A DNA stretch of 64,000 nt from the NCBI GenBank assembly GCA_027475525.1, contig JAMWFC010000054.1:1108468-1172467 (forward strand), in the 5' to 3' direction. The DNA is from Macrolepiota albuminosa (lineage: Eukaryota; Basidiomycota; Agaricomycetes; Agaricales; Agaricaceae). Positions 11,829-22,762 of this stretch are shown one piece after another. Each line of letters starts with the position of its first letter. The first letter of the stretch is position 1. The translations under genes and the position numbers were made by a program. The notes beneath the pieces were generated by a model, which searched no databases, was not told the DNA's origin, and was given only the letters and a program-made list of their open reading frames with translations.

Positions 11829-12063
11829 TGTAGCGTAGTCCACTATGTGGCGTTGGCCACATAGCTTTACTTACCTTACAGTAGATACTATTATATTATA
11901 TTTATTATAATATAATATTAATTTACATTATTATATAAATTAGTTTACCAGCTGCTTACAAAGCAGCTTATTTTGTGTTGATACTACATAGTCAATAGAC
12001 CGGACTGGTCTGATTCTGTGCAGTGTGAACCTAAGCTCTCACAATCTCTGTAACTTCATTACA
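11829..12063 (+). repeat. 3' LTR of gypsy copy 1
   Basis: 235 bp, TG...CA. It differs from the 5' LTR at two CpG positions by G-to-A. It is followed by the target duplication CTTTT at 12064-12068. Confidence 0.93.
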
Positions 12064-12567
12064 CTTTTCTACTCTATTTCAACCCATACAGCCCCATACT
12101 ATGAGATTATTTCCTTCTCTATGTTTTATAGTAGATGTAGTTGTTTGGTCTGAAATGCATTTCCCTCATAGCCTCCATACATACTGCTTCTCATCTGACT
12201 TCTTTATCTGTTCACAACATTCTTTTCCAGTCCTTCACAGTTTAGTTCTGATACTTTTAAGTCTATTTAGGTCATAGTAGCTGATATCTAGCTTTGAGCA
12301 TTGGAACTTTTCTCTTCATAGAAGACCAATACCCCCTCTTCTTCAGCACATTCTAGACAGTCTGAGGAGAGACAGTATTGAAAATGATGTTGTTGATAAA
12401 ATTGGTGGCTTGAATGGCTGTATTAAGTCTCCTACTTGACCAATAGCCTGTTTATCATGTGGAGTAAGCTTAGCAAGACAGCCTCTAGAATAGTTTTCCT
12501 TGTTCACCTTCAACTCTCTATCAATCCTCTCAATAGTAGACTTTTCTGTTAAAAACCAAACTGTCAT
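12064..12567 (-). pseudogene. Tc1/mariner transposase, N-terminal part (decayed)
   Basis: Minus-strand remnant beginning with ATG at 12565-12567. Readable blocks include STIERIDRELKVNKE, then CLAKLTPHDKQAI, which matches the RPAKLTPRDKRAI segment of the paired helix-turn-helix DNA-binding region of Tc1-like transposases, then NTVSPQTVR and VLKKRGY after frame changes. It joins the C-terminal part at 249-747 when the gypsy element between them is removed. It is dead. Confidence 0.8.
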
Positions 12568-13495
12568 TCTGATAAATTAGTTAGTAATTAACCTCAGTTT
12601 AATATATTATTGACTGAGGGTATGATACAGTATGCATCTGTATATAGTAAGATATGGTTACCATTGTTGTTGGTCTTATAATGGAAACAGTGGTGTCAGA
12701 GTTTATAGTGTATTGCATTAACATTGCTGATTGTGTTGTAGGTCCTAACATTTTTTAGACTAGTTTTAGCCTCAATTTAACACAGAAAATACCCTTCAGC
12801 AAAAAAAGAAGCAACAGCAGAGCATTGTGTCAGAGGACTCCTCATTTCTTCCTTTTTTCACTCCTTATTCCTTCCTTTTCCTTTTATTCTTTTATCTTAC
12901 TGCTTTTATTCTTTTAACTCTATCTATTAGTACTACTTTCAGTCTTCAAAATGCTCCGGTTCTTTAGCTATCATTCAGAAAAGTGTGACTTCTTCAACAC
13001 CATATACAGATAGCTTACATAAGCTAAAGTTTCTTTTCTTACTTTTTAAGTCTGGAGTTTTTCTGCCTTGTTTGTGCAATTGTTTGCTTAAACAATTTTC
13101 AAGATTTTAAGATTTTGTTGTCTTGTACAGTTGTTTCTTATACTTCTGGAAGTCCAGAAGTGTCAGTTCTGGCATAGAAAATCTCTAGACTTGTTCTCTT
13201 TGGATCTTCCTCTGCCAAGTGAGTAGTTATTATGATATTGTTAATATATACTTTAATATATTTTGGATCTCTCTCTGCCAGCTGTGTGACTGAGCCATAG
13301 CCTCCAAATCATTCTTATACATTGTGCAGGGAAGTAACTTTCATGATGATGGTTAAAAGCTAAGATGTGGTTCAACCAACTTGAACCACTCCCAAGTATA
13401 TCCAAATATAGTCACATGACTCTATTTATATTCCCACATGCAACTTACTCTTTATTTCTGAGTAAAATAGGGATAAACCTGCAAAGTTAAAGATG

Positions 13496-13697
13496 CTCAC
13501 AAAAGTATCTCAATGAGTGAATATTTTAAAAAGGCCATTACTCCATCAATTTTGATACAAATTACATAACTCTAAATGCAATTTGTACCTACAATGCCAT
13601 AGTATTTTAGCAAAATTTTGAGTACTTCCAATCTTCCATGCCAATGCCATCTTTCAAAAACTATAAAACATTGAGATACTTTTTTGAGCTACTGTGA
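13496..13697. mobile_element. MITE-like element of Tc1/mariner type
   Basis: About 200 bp bounded by inverted 21-bp ends: GCTCACAAAAGTATCTCAATG at the left and its near-perfect complement at the right (one or two mismatches). The interior resembles the Tc1 subterminal DNA at 1-236. Non-autonomous status is inferred from size and ends; a TA target duplication was not demonstrated. Confidence 0.6.
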
Positions 13698-15050
13698 CTA
13701 TATCACAGTATCATATTTACATTGATTTATTTAGTCTTGGTATCTGGATTTTAACAATTTTATCTTTGCCTAAATTAATCCTGAGCAATTATCAATCTCT
13801 TTTCTACTGCTAGTGCCAGAACCTGTTTCCATCAAAAAAAAGTGAAAAAGAAATGAGTCATATCATTTTTTTGGCAACTTTTTGCCTTGGAAAGAGGTAT
13901 TTTTCATTGTCTCAATGATAGGCTTCTACTCAGGCTGAGTGCATCAAGAGACATTATGGGCTTACCAACATTTGACATACTGAAGACTCTAGTGATCTTC
14001 TAGGACTCAGAATATCTTTGGCATTGGTGCCCTATTGCAAACTCTACTTAAGCCTCATCCACCATTTATCAGTCCTTCAGCACATACTATCAGTTAACTT
14101 CAAGGAATTAGGAGGTTTAGAATCTATAGCATTAGCATGACAGCAGGAAAGTAACTCTGACTACACTCCAATCACTTCTGGAAGGGGTTAGCATTAAATG
14201 CTGCCATTTGATGAGATACCTCAATCAGAAGTCTAAAAAAGCAATGACAATGGCACAGGATATACTCAAACTTGACATTTTGACTTATCAGAAATTGATA
14301 CAATGCTTAGCACTGACATTAGCGCTTATGGCATCTGTCAAGGATTTTCTAACCATACCTCAGAGTGGCCTGGCCAATCAGATTTATATTAAAAGTAAGC
14401 AGACTCTTACAATTCTAAGTCAATTTAAAGTCACTGTGTCCAATGGGCTATAATGCCATTGGTCACCATTGACAGGTCACTATTAGCTGGAACTATGAGG
14501 AGAGGCACTAATTAGTAGTGCCACAAATAGACCCATCTTAGAAATACAGTAGCACATAGTATAAAAGATAGCTACTACATGTGTATATAACAAGAAATTG
14601 TAACTTTTTGAGCATCCAAGTTACACTCAGCATTTAAATCATACTAGCTTGTCCTAACTTTGTCACTAAGTTGGGTGCTAGCTTTGTCTTTATTGTCTTT
14701 GTTGTTTATAGTGCCATCTATGGGCACATTATGTTGTGCTTTTTTTTCTCTTTCTAGTATCCTTGCCTTAACTATGGTGCCCATGGTTTGCTAGGTAGCA
14801 TCCAAAGTGCTATTATTAAGCGCATCATCCTATTACATCTGCTCAAGCATACCAGGACCCTGTCAGGACTCCTCACAAACCTGCATGCCAGGCACTGGAG
14901 ACGGTGTTGTACTGTGTAATGTCCAGCACACCCAACCACAGTTAGCATCATCATCAAACCTTTTTTTCCTTGGAAATATGTATATTGGAAATGGCATGAT
15001 ACATTCTTTGTCACTTTTGCTGATGGAAATAAGTTCTGGTGCTAGTAGTG

Positions 15051-15204
15051 ATTAATTAGCTTTGGATGTCACTTGATGAGACTTATTTGCCTTAAATTCC
15101 TGGTGTCAACATTGCAAGTGTAGATTGATTAATTAGCTTTGGATGTCACTTGATGAGACTTATTTGCCTTAAATTCCTGGTGTCAACATTGCAAGTGTAG
15201 ATTG
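15051..15204. repeat. 77-bp tandem duplication (15051-15127, 15128-15204)
   Basis: Same 77-bp period as elsewhere, in non-coding DNA. Confidence 0.9.
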
Positions 15205-16742
15205 AGTTCTCTTTTTTTGTTGGGCCTAGATCTAGAAATAATCTAGATGATTTTTGGAAGATCAAATGCAGTGCCTTTGCAGCATGAAATCATTGATTCT
15301 TAGCTGGCCCAGCTCTCCTCCACACTGACTTTTTCTAATATCTCACAATCATGTGTAAACAGCATGTGAATCAAATATATGTGTTGATCTCTATAGTGTA
15401 ATTGCATAAACTTGACCATCTCTCCTCAGATCTACACTAAGACTTGGTGCCATTGAGAACTAAACTCTCAATTGTCTTCACTGCTGGAAACATGATAGTG
15501 CTACCAAATGTGCACAACATATCAGAGAGAAAAAATGCACAGAGGCTCAAAATGCAGAAAAAGAGAACAAACAGCCTTATAATGTAACCAAACAGGATTT
15601 TGGTGACTTATCCCTATCAACACAATAACAACACAAAAAAACTGCCCAAACTGATGATAGTATCAAAGATAGAAGTGACAATAATGGAGAATAAAGTAAA
15701 TTTGATGTGAGCCAGCATTCTTCTATTATATATGCATTTTCTGATGATGGTGCCAGACCTTTGAGAATGCAGAAGAGCTTTTTGAGGCCATACAAACTGA
15801 GCTTCAGATTAGTACAGAAGTCAAGTTTTTAGCACATATCAAACTGCTTTTGATGTGCTAATATTCTTCAAATACCACATCCAGATCATGTCACAGGAGA
15901 TCTGGAAGGTGATGGAGGTAAAAATCACAATTCATGGATTGTTTCCCAATCATCACCAGATCAAGGTTTTTCATTGTTCCAAACAAGACACCTACCTTAG
16001 TAAGAGTTTGTTTTTGTGGCAATAAACACTATGTAAGATACAACTTTTATTTCTCAGAGTGATTTCCCTCCATTTATCACACATTGTTCTTGAATATCCT
16101 TTGGTCATTGCATTATTGTTCCTATTAAATTTCAAGAATACTTCTTTTTGGCAGGATGTAGTTCCTGTTGGGTTGATTGTAAGAAACTGCAAGAAACTGC
16201 ACTAATTTGGGTCTACCAGGACTTGAAACCACTAATTGGTGATGCTGAGCTGACAATGCCAACAGATGAGATTATTGCACGAGGTACCAAAATTGGTCCA
16301 ATGGATGGTTGCAAGAAAAGACAACATACGTTGAAGGAATTTGCAAGTGGACTCAAGGATGTGACCAAAGGATGCTTCAAGCAGTGAGAGAGGGGGGGCT
16401 TCATTCTTCACAATGGCACAGGCATGTTTGAGTGAAAAATGCAGGATGCAGTCAACAAGGGGAGACATGCCCTTCACGTGGGAGCAGTTGACAAGCCGGT
16501 TCAACAAATTACTATCACATGTACTGGGTTGCAAAGTCACAGGGAATTGCAAAATATGGTTTCTTACAAGATCTAGATGTCTGTATCTCTGATCCTTCTG
16601 TACTCGAGTTTACTATTACTAGTGCTTCTGGGATCTCAAAATTCTGGGTGAATTGAATGTGCCATTGCATGGCGATTGCTTGATCATTAAGTAGAATTAT
16701 ACATCTTTCAGAAAGATTGTTCCCGGTTTTAATCTCTATGTT

Positions 16743-16896
16743 ATATTTGAACTCCAGATATTAACTACAGGTTGCATACACTATGAGCAAGTCTACTTCA
16801 AGTTTTTAGGTGCCCCATGATATTTGAACTCCAGATATTAACTACAGGTTGCATACACTATGAGCAAGTCTACTTCAAGTTTTTAGGTGCCCCATG
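16743..16896. repeat. 77-bp tandem duplication (16743-16819, 16820-16896)
   Basis: Same 77-bp period as elsewhere, in non-coding DNA left of the Ngaro-like element. Confidence 0.9.
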
Positions 16897-17010
16897 CAGC
16901 TGGAAGGACCTGTAAAGGATAAATTTCTGTTTGGCGTGACAAATCTGTGATATCACTAATAAAATTGATAAGAATTAAAAGTCCACTTACTTTCCGAATT
17001 GTCTTGCTCA

Positions 17011-17054
17011 ACTGCGTGAATTGAAAGGCAGAGGTGACAAGCGACAAGTAGCTA
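17011..17054 (-). repeat. Ngaro-like repeat B2
   Basis: 44 bp matching 17678-17721 except for two transitions; begins ACTGCGTGAATTG. It is the outer B copy of the split direct repeats. Confidence 0.7.
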
Positions 17055-17085
17055 CACTATTTTACAGGGTGAGGTGGGAGGGTCA

Positions 17086-17594
17086 ATGAAAATGTGAATA
17101 AAGTACAGTAATAGAATACTATCATGAAAAAGTGAGCGAGGGGCCGACGCAAACCTTCCCATCGCATACTTACTTTAGATATTTCGCTTGTGAGATGGCA
17201 CAATACAAAATTTTTTTAACTTAATGGGGCAAAATATCTATGGTGAGAGGTGAGCCCGGCTCACCAGGTGGCCATATGAAAGGTGTCTCACCAGTAAATC
17301 GTCAAATGATGCAATATAATACAAAGAACAAAGTATCACAGAAAAACTGAAAAGAAAAGGAGATCACGGTGAGACGACCTGGCAGTGTGAGAGAGCGCAA
17401 GGGCGCTCACCTGGGCAGCTGAGGGGGAAGGAGGCGGACGGAAGAGGGAGCCACCCAAAAGTCTGAGACTGCATGCCATGCTGACCACACCATGGCATCT
17501 GCCAGGCTCTGGCACCGTGCCGTGATCGGCTCACGATCTTGGAGGGGAGAGACGTGGGAGAGATCGGAGGACTTTTGAGCACACAGAGGCCTCC
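17086..17594 (-). repeat. Ngaro-like repeat A2
   Basis: 509-bp direct repeat of 22254-22762 at a constant offset of 5168 bp, differing by a handful of transitions. No gene was recognised in it. Confidence 0.9.
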
Positions 17595-17677
17595 AACACA
17601 GCCTACGGCGCTCGCCTTTACGCCGATCTCTGCAGTTGAAAAGTCAAGTAGCACCAAACCAGTCATGTGTGAGCATG

Positions 17678-17721
17678 ACTGCGTGAATTGAAAGGCAGAG
17701 GCGACAAGCAACAAGTAGCTA
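17678..17721 (-). repeat. Ngaro-like repeat B1
   Basis: 44 bp matching 17011-17054 with two transitions. It lies between the recombinase gene and A2. Confidence 0.7.
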
Positions 17722-18014
17722 AGAGACAGCTGATGAGGTGAGAGGTGGGGTGGTGGTGGTGATGGAAGATGTCACGGGAGCTGAGCCGCAGAGAAGAAGA
17801 TGGGGAGTGTGAATGAGAAGTAAGCAACTCGTGTGCCATGTGTAGCTGAATAAGAGATCAGGAATGTGAAGAAGAAGCATGGTGGAATCGTGTGCCGTGT
17901 ATAGATGAACGCATATGATACAATTTGTTAAGCAACCATTGAATGACCGTGTATAGGTGAACATGAAGCAGAATGATTATATTTGTGATTTAGGAAGGCC
18001 AATTGAAGCTCTGC

Positions 18015-18971
18015 TCATACGGAAGGGTTGTCCCTGAGATACGATTTCCAGGCTTGAGAGGTCCAATGACCAATGGCCATGATTATATCTTCGGACAAAC
18101 CGAGGGAAGCATAGAACGTTGCTCCCCCAGCTCTTGGGGAATGGCCTCCGTAGGATTTGTTAAGAAATGATGAAAGTTTGGAGTCGAACCATGCACGAGT
18201 GGGGATTGAACCATCCTGCCAGAGGAATAGAGCGAACCTAGCACCGTGAATAGCATCGCGACGGAAAGTGTATTCATAGAGGAGCTTCACTGGGTCCGCA
18301 ACATCGTGGTGAGCAAACATTACCTGAGAGCTGGTGAAGAAATGGTCAGTCTTATGGTAAGGGAGGTCATATGCAGCATAACCGTGTGAAAAATGCAGCA
18401 AGGAGTGCTTGATGATCTTCCTCCAATCTAACAATGCTTTTGTTTTAATGACAAGTTCTCCTGAGCGGTGACACCCATAAAACACGCATGACATTAGGGT
18501 TGCAAATAGAAGATCGTCAAAGTCGTTCGATGCATGAGCTTGGGCGACAAAGGTGTTTAAGTGTGAGAGTCAAATGGGGAGCTTGCAATGCACAGGATCC
18601 ACACAAATTTTCTTTGTGCCTTTGATTGCTGATTTTACAAGAGGGTGCGCTCTGTTAGAGTCGAAGTCGGGATAAACACTGCGGAGGAAGTGGCCTGCAC
18701 CTGAAAGATATTTGGAACCGGATGCAATAAATTTTGAGGTGAACGCGATGTATTTAGACAAAGTTTGAGGAGTAGGGTCAATCGGAAGATTGTGAGAAAT
18801 GCAGAAATTGAGGTAGTCTCTTGCTCCAGTAGCGTAACAAGATGCAGTAGATTTTTCAATAGATTCAGACTGGACATGGAGCATCCATGCGTCGAGATCA
18901 GCGCTGGACATTGGTTGGCGAGCCGTCTTGCGTGACGACCCACCAATAACTCTTAAAAGGACCTGTTCCAT
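18015..18971 (-). pseudogene. Tyrosine recombinase of Ngaro-like element
   Basis: About 318 codons starting MEQVLLRV. It catalyses integration of the circular DNA copy of the element in place of a DDE integrase. The N-terminal half (18570-18971) has the SAM-like core-binding fold pattern. The catalytic half carries CHRSGELV (Arg I), HSPRAGGAT (His-x-x-Arg box II), GHWTS (His/Trp) and WKSYLRDN, where Tyr is the nucleophile. One in-frame TGA at about 18568 (after KLPI) splits the frame and probably arose from CGA. The start overlaps the end of the RNase H frame by 19 nt in another frame, as often seen in these elements. Confidence 0.88.
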
Positions 18972-20875
18972 CGCGCTGAGAGAAGGTCCCTAGGGGGCTC
19001 GAAGTCATGGACACGGTAAGCAGGAAATTGACGATGAAAATCATCGAAAAGAAGGCGAGAAAGTAGATCAGCCTGCGTGTTGTCCTTACCTGCTATGTGA
19101 TGGACACGCAGGTCTATTCCGGTTTCAATAATGATCTCAGCGACCGCTTTCACAATTGAATTATGCATGTCTTCAGTGGCACCAAGAGTGTTGAAGACTG
19201 CTATAGAATCAAGGCTATCTGTGAAAATGAGTAGCCTTTTTGGAGGATGCTCAAATTGAGCAACGTGATAAATGCTCGAAAATATGGCTAGCAATTCTAA
19301 AAAGAATATATCAACCTTGGGTTTCAAGAGATCTGGTTTGAGCTGATAAACAAAACCTGACCCTGCATACACAAATGCAAGTGCTAATTTTAAACTGGCA
19401 TCGGTCCATAGAACGAAGTCAGCTGAGGAGTCGTCCCAATGCGTCGCATCGAGGAACCTAATTCCCAATGCAGAGGGGAGAACTTTAAGAAGCCAGGACA
19501 TATCATCAATTACTTCCCTGTTTAGGAAAATGCCAGTGTGCATCATTGACTTCCCAGCTATTTTCCGATATAAAGACGAAAGTGCCGGACAGCTCCATGG
19601 CAAGACATTGAGTAACCAATTTAGATGGCCTGCTAAACGCTGCCAAGTACAAAGGGAATAACGACAGTTTGGTGTAGTGATGAAGTCGTTAATCTTACTG
19701 ATGATCTCGTCGATGGACTCTTTGGTAAGAGTAATGGTGCCTTGATTGATGTTGACCCAAAAACCTATGATTTTTAGACATTCACCCAACTCTTGCTTCT
19801 TCTCGTCTCAAGGGCATCCAATAGAGTCCCATAGGATGAGTAACTGAGCCTGATGTAGTGGCCTGAGTCTGCCTTTGAAGACAACTAAGTCAGATACACG
19901 ATTCCATGAAAAGAAGTCGTCCATGAAGTCATGGAGATCAGGCATGTCAAGCTTGGTGACAGCTATCCAGCACATAAGACCGGCTAGAGCGCACCAGCAA
20001 TGAGGTGAGGCTCGATTCCCAAATATGAGACGGTGAACTATGCACCATACACCATCAACCTTGACAAGTTGACGTAGCTGCCACAATGGGTGTGCCGGTA
20101 GGTTCAGGAAGGCACTAGAAATATCGGATTTCCAAGTTAACAACTTTTTGGATGGATGACAATGTTTTGCGTTGTATAAAACCTGACCGAAGGTCCTCAT
20201 GTTGTCGTACCTTACCTTTGCTTCAGCTTTCGGAATGCCGTCGTTCAAACCGGAGGCCGTATGGTCTGTTACTACTCTTGGCTTCCCCTTCTGCCAAACT
20301 ACAAAAAGAGGGGAAGATGCCATGCCTGGAAGAAGCTCGTCAATGTCCACTGCATCTGACCACCAGTTAGCCTTTATTTCTTTGCTTTGGAAGTCCCTGA
20401 TAGCATCGAGATTGACGTTTTCCGTTGAATAGTTGTTCAAAGGTTCCGAGGAAGACGAGTCCCAGTTGCCGTCATTGAATGGCCAAAAGCCTTCTCTGAG
20501 CCCCTTCATGACTGACGAGACAAATGGTTGATTAGAGTGATCCCAGAGCATTGCTTCTAATGAATCGACGTTAAAAGGGGTTTCAACTCGAATGTAGGAT
20601 TTCATAGCTTCTAGCGTTCTTAAGATTTCTGGGTCTGAAGATAGTTTCAGTGGAGGAGGTAAAGGAGATGCAGTTAATGTATCACGGGCTGAAGGAGACA
20701 TCGAGGACATAAGAGACGAGCTGTTCCAGACAAAGCCTCTGCAAAAACTAGGAGCAGTCTGAGAAAGCATCAGGGGACGTTTACGGCCAGACAAGAGAGA
20801 CTTTGGGCCTCGAACAATTGCTTCCTCAACCCTACGCTTCGACTCTGCCTGCTGCTCTATGAGATTGTCGGCGAG
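18953..20875 (-). pseudogene. Reverse transcriptase and RNase H of Ngaro-like element
   Basis: The RT part (to 19808) shows WKSDISSAFLNLP (first catalytic Asp), HRLIFGNRASPHCW and HDFMDDFFSW, where FMDD replaces the usual YxDD box. A TGA at 19808-19810 interrupts the frame, and the same frame resumes with DEKKQELGECLKIIGF. RNase H motifs follow: LWTDASLKLALAF, IFTDSLDSIAVFN and HHIAGKDNTQADLLSRL. The stop probably arose from CGA. Upstream of about 20875 the frame overlaps the Gag frame; where RT translation starts is uncertain. Confidence 0.87.
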
Positions 20876-22214
20876 CTCTAAGCCTGAATAGGCACTCTTC
20901 ATTGTCTCTGGCTTGATGTTTATTGCCACACTTGCAGCAAATGCCGTGCCAACAATTATTTGTGCATGGATCCGTGTTACAATAGCCGAGATTCCAATTT
21001 TGGCAGATCGTTGTGGTGCGCTTCTTTGGTGTAAAACGAGAAGAGAAGGTCCGTTTAGTACCCCCCACCAAATGAGTAATGGAGGACAATACTTCGATGA
21101 GCTGCGATAGAAGAGGAACATGAAGTTCATTAGGATCATTGAGTCGGAAAGGGTTACGAGGGTATCTATTTCTTGTATCTGAATCGAATTGGATTGCTAA
21201 CATTGTTGCTTCAGGTGAAGACCAAAAGAAGTCGACAATTTTGCTACGGTAGAAGGCCAGCTCAATCTTTTGATGTGGGTAGAAGGAGATAACTCCATCC
21301 ATCCAGGCATCAAAAATGCGTGTCCAGTCAGATTCTGACAAAATCGGTCATCGCGCAGTAGCATGATCTTTCCTGATGATGGAAAAGCCTCTGGCAAAAT
21401 CCCTAGGCTCATCGTTGTGATCGTAACCCCTTTCCAGGGTTGCATAAAGCTTTTTGAAGTCGACGTAATGGTTGAGGATGATGAGACGCCAAATGGACCT
21501 AGAAATAGGATCCTTAAGCTTTCTGAGTTGGGCGAGGTTGACAAGAGAATCAATAATCTTTTCTTTACCAAATTCCTGACGGAGCTCCCATGTTTTCGCC
21601 AGGTGGGGATCAAAGGAGGCCTCATCCTGGAAACAGGCAAGATGTGGCACAATAGAGAGTAAAGAAGATGGAATGGTCGCAGAATCGGGATCTCTAGCCT
21701 CAACACCAGACATCTGGATACAGGCAATCCGACCTGGCTGGTTTGACATTGTGTCTCCCTTGGAAGGACCAACTTGACTAAGGAGGGACGCCCATGCTGA
21801 TGATTTGATAGCTTGAGTGTGGGAGGTCAACAAAGGGCCTTGGCCAGGAAGCGCAGCGCTTTGATCAAGCCCAGGCTGATTGGGCAATTCGGAGGGAACT
21901 GGTGGTGTGCTCGAGCACGACAGATGAAGTTCATCTCTAGACTTAGCTTGTCGAATTTCAAGACAGTGTTTAGCAGCGTCGACAAAATTGCAGGCTTCAT
22001 CAGGTCTGAATCCCAAGTTATGGAGGGAAAGCACGAGGTCTGTGAGACTATGCGCTCCCTCAACTATCTCATCAACGAGTCTTTGACTGGCATCTGATTT
22101 AGCTCTGGTCGACTCAAGTTTCTGTTCTTCACTTGTTTCTTGGGTCTCGGATACTTCACGAGAATGATGAATACACGTCTCGCAACGACAGAATTGAGCA
22201 TTTTCTGGGTTCAT
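20832..22214 (-). pseudogene. Gag-like protein of Ngaro-like element
   Basis: Starts MNPENAQFCRCETC near repeat A1. One TGA at 21348 splits it, and the same frame resumes with SESDWTRIFDAWM. The C-terminal part has the cysteine/histidine cluster CQNWNLGYC...CWHGICCKCGNKH, which is typical of Gag proteins of fungal Ngaro elements and probably binds nucleic acid. It ends at 20832 with a basic tail. Confidence 0.8.
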
Positions 22215-22253
22215 AGAGAGATAATGATGACGAAGAGAATCGAGTAGAATTTG

Positions 22254-22762
22254 ATGAAAATGTGAATAAAGTACAGTAATAGAATACTATCATGAAAAAG
22301 TGAGCGAGGGGCCGACGCAAACCTTCCCATCGCATACTTACTTTAGATATTTTGCTTGTGAGATGGCGCAATGCAAAATTTTTTTAACTTAATGGGGCGA
22401 AATATCTATGGTGAGAGGTGAGCCCGGCTCACCAGGTGGCCATATGAAAGGTGTCTCACCAGTAAATCGTCAAATGACGCAATATAATACAAAGAATAAA
22501 GTATCACAGAAAAACTGAAAAGAAAAGGAGATCACGGTGAGACGACCTGGCAGTGTGAGAGAGCGCAAGGGCGCTCACTTGGGCAGCTGAGGGGGAAGGA
22601 GGCGGATGGAAGAGGGAGCCACCCAAAAGTCTGAGACCACATGCCATGCTGACCACACCACAGCATCTGCCAGGCTCTGGCACCGTGCCATGATTGGCTC
22701 ACGATCTTGGAGGGGAGAGACGTGGGAGAGATCGGAGGACTCTTGAGCACGCAGAGGCCTCC
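22254..22762 (-). repeat. Ngaro-like repeat A1
   Basis: 509-bp repeat directly upstream of the Gag start; partner of A2. In the element's own direction it forms the 5' end and probably holds the promoter. Confidence 0.9.

Larger units (their letters stand above)
748..12063 (+). mobile_element. Ty3/gypsy chromovirus, copy 1 (full length, decayed)
   Basis: LTR retrotransposon with 235-bp LTRs (748-982 and 11829-12063) that start TGTAGCG and end TTACA. It is flanked by a 5-bp target duplication CTTTT (743-747 and 12064-12068). Order: LTR, leader, gag, protease, RT, RNase H, integrase, chromodomain, a third ORF, polypurine tract, LTR. The two LTRs differ at only two positions seen (G/A at 761 vs 11842 and near the 3' end). 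Both differences sit at CpG sites, so the insertion is young. The reading frames carry seven private C-to-T stop codons, a deletion of about 180 bp in gag and a 1-bp deletion in the third ORF. It sits inside a Tc1/mariner transposase relic. Copy 2 at 24081-35288 is the intact relative. Confidence 0.95.
12568..16742. other. AT-rich stretch without recognisable genes
   Basis: More than 4 kb of AT-rich DNA. It contains scattered short ORFs (14208-14453 and 14807-15055 on +, 15577-15795 on -, 16148-16387 on +) in which no family was recognised. It looks like decayed repeats. It includes the MITE-like element at 13496-13697 and a 77-bp tandem duplication at 15051. Confidence 0.6.
17011..22762 (-). 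mobile_element. Ngaro-like tyrosine-recombinase retrotransposon
   Basis: Minus-strand retroelement. From right to left: repeat A1 (22254-22762), Gag, RT plus RNase H, tyrosine recombinase, repeat B1 (17678-17721), repeat A2 (17086-17594), repeat B2 (17011-17054). A1-ORFs-B1-A2-B2 is the split-direct-repeat layout known for Ngaro elements. There is no methyltransferase domain between RNase H and recombinase, unlike DIRS1. A1 and A2 are 509 bp each with no length change and roughly 13-15 differences, all of them transitions as far as seen. The genes contain single TGA codons at several arginine-like positions, so this copy is probably inactive. Exact outer ends were not proven. Confidence 0.85.

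Noticed and set aside
17719..17964. Minus-strand ORF near the recombinase end
   Set aside because: Low-complexity translation of repeat DNA between the recombinase and B1; no family.
17011..22762. DIRS1-type or Crypton element
   Set aside because: No methyltransferase domain and no inverted termini argue against DIRS1; RT and RNase H exclude a Crypton.
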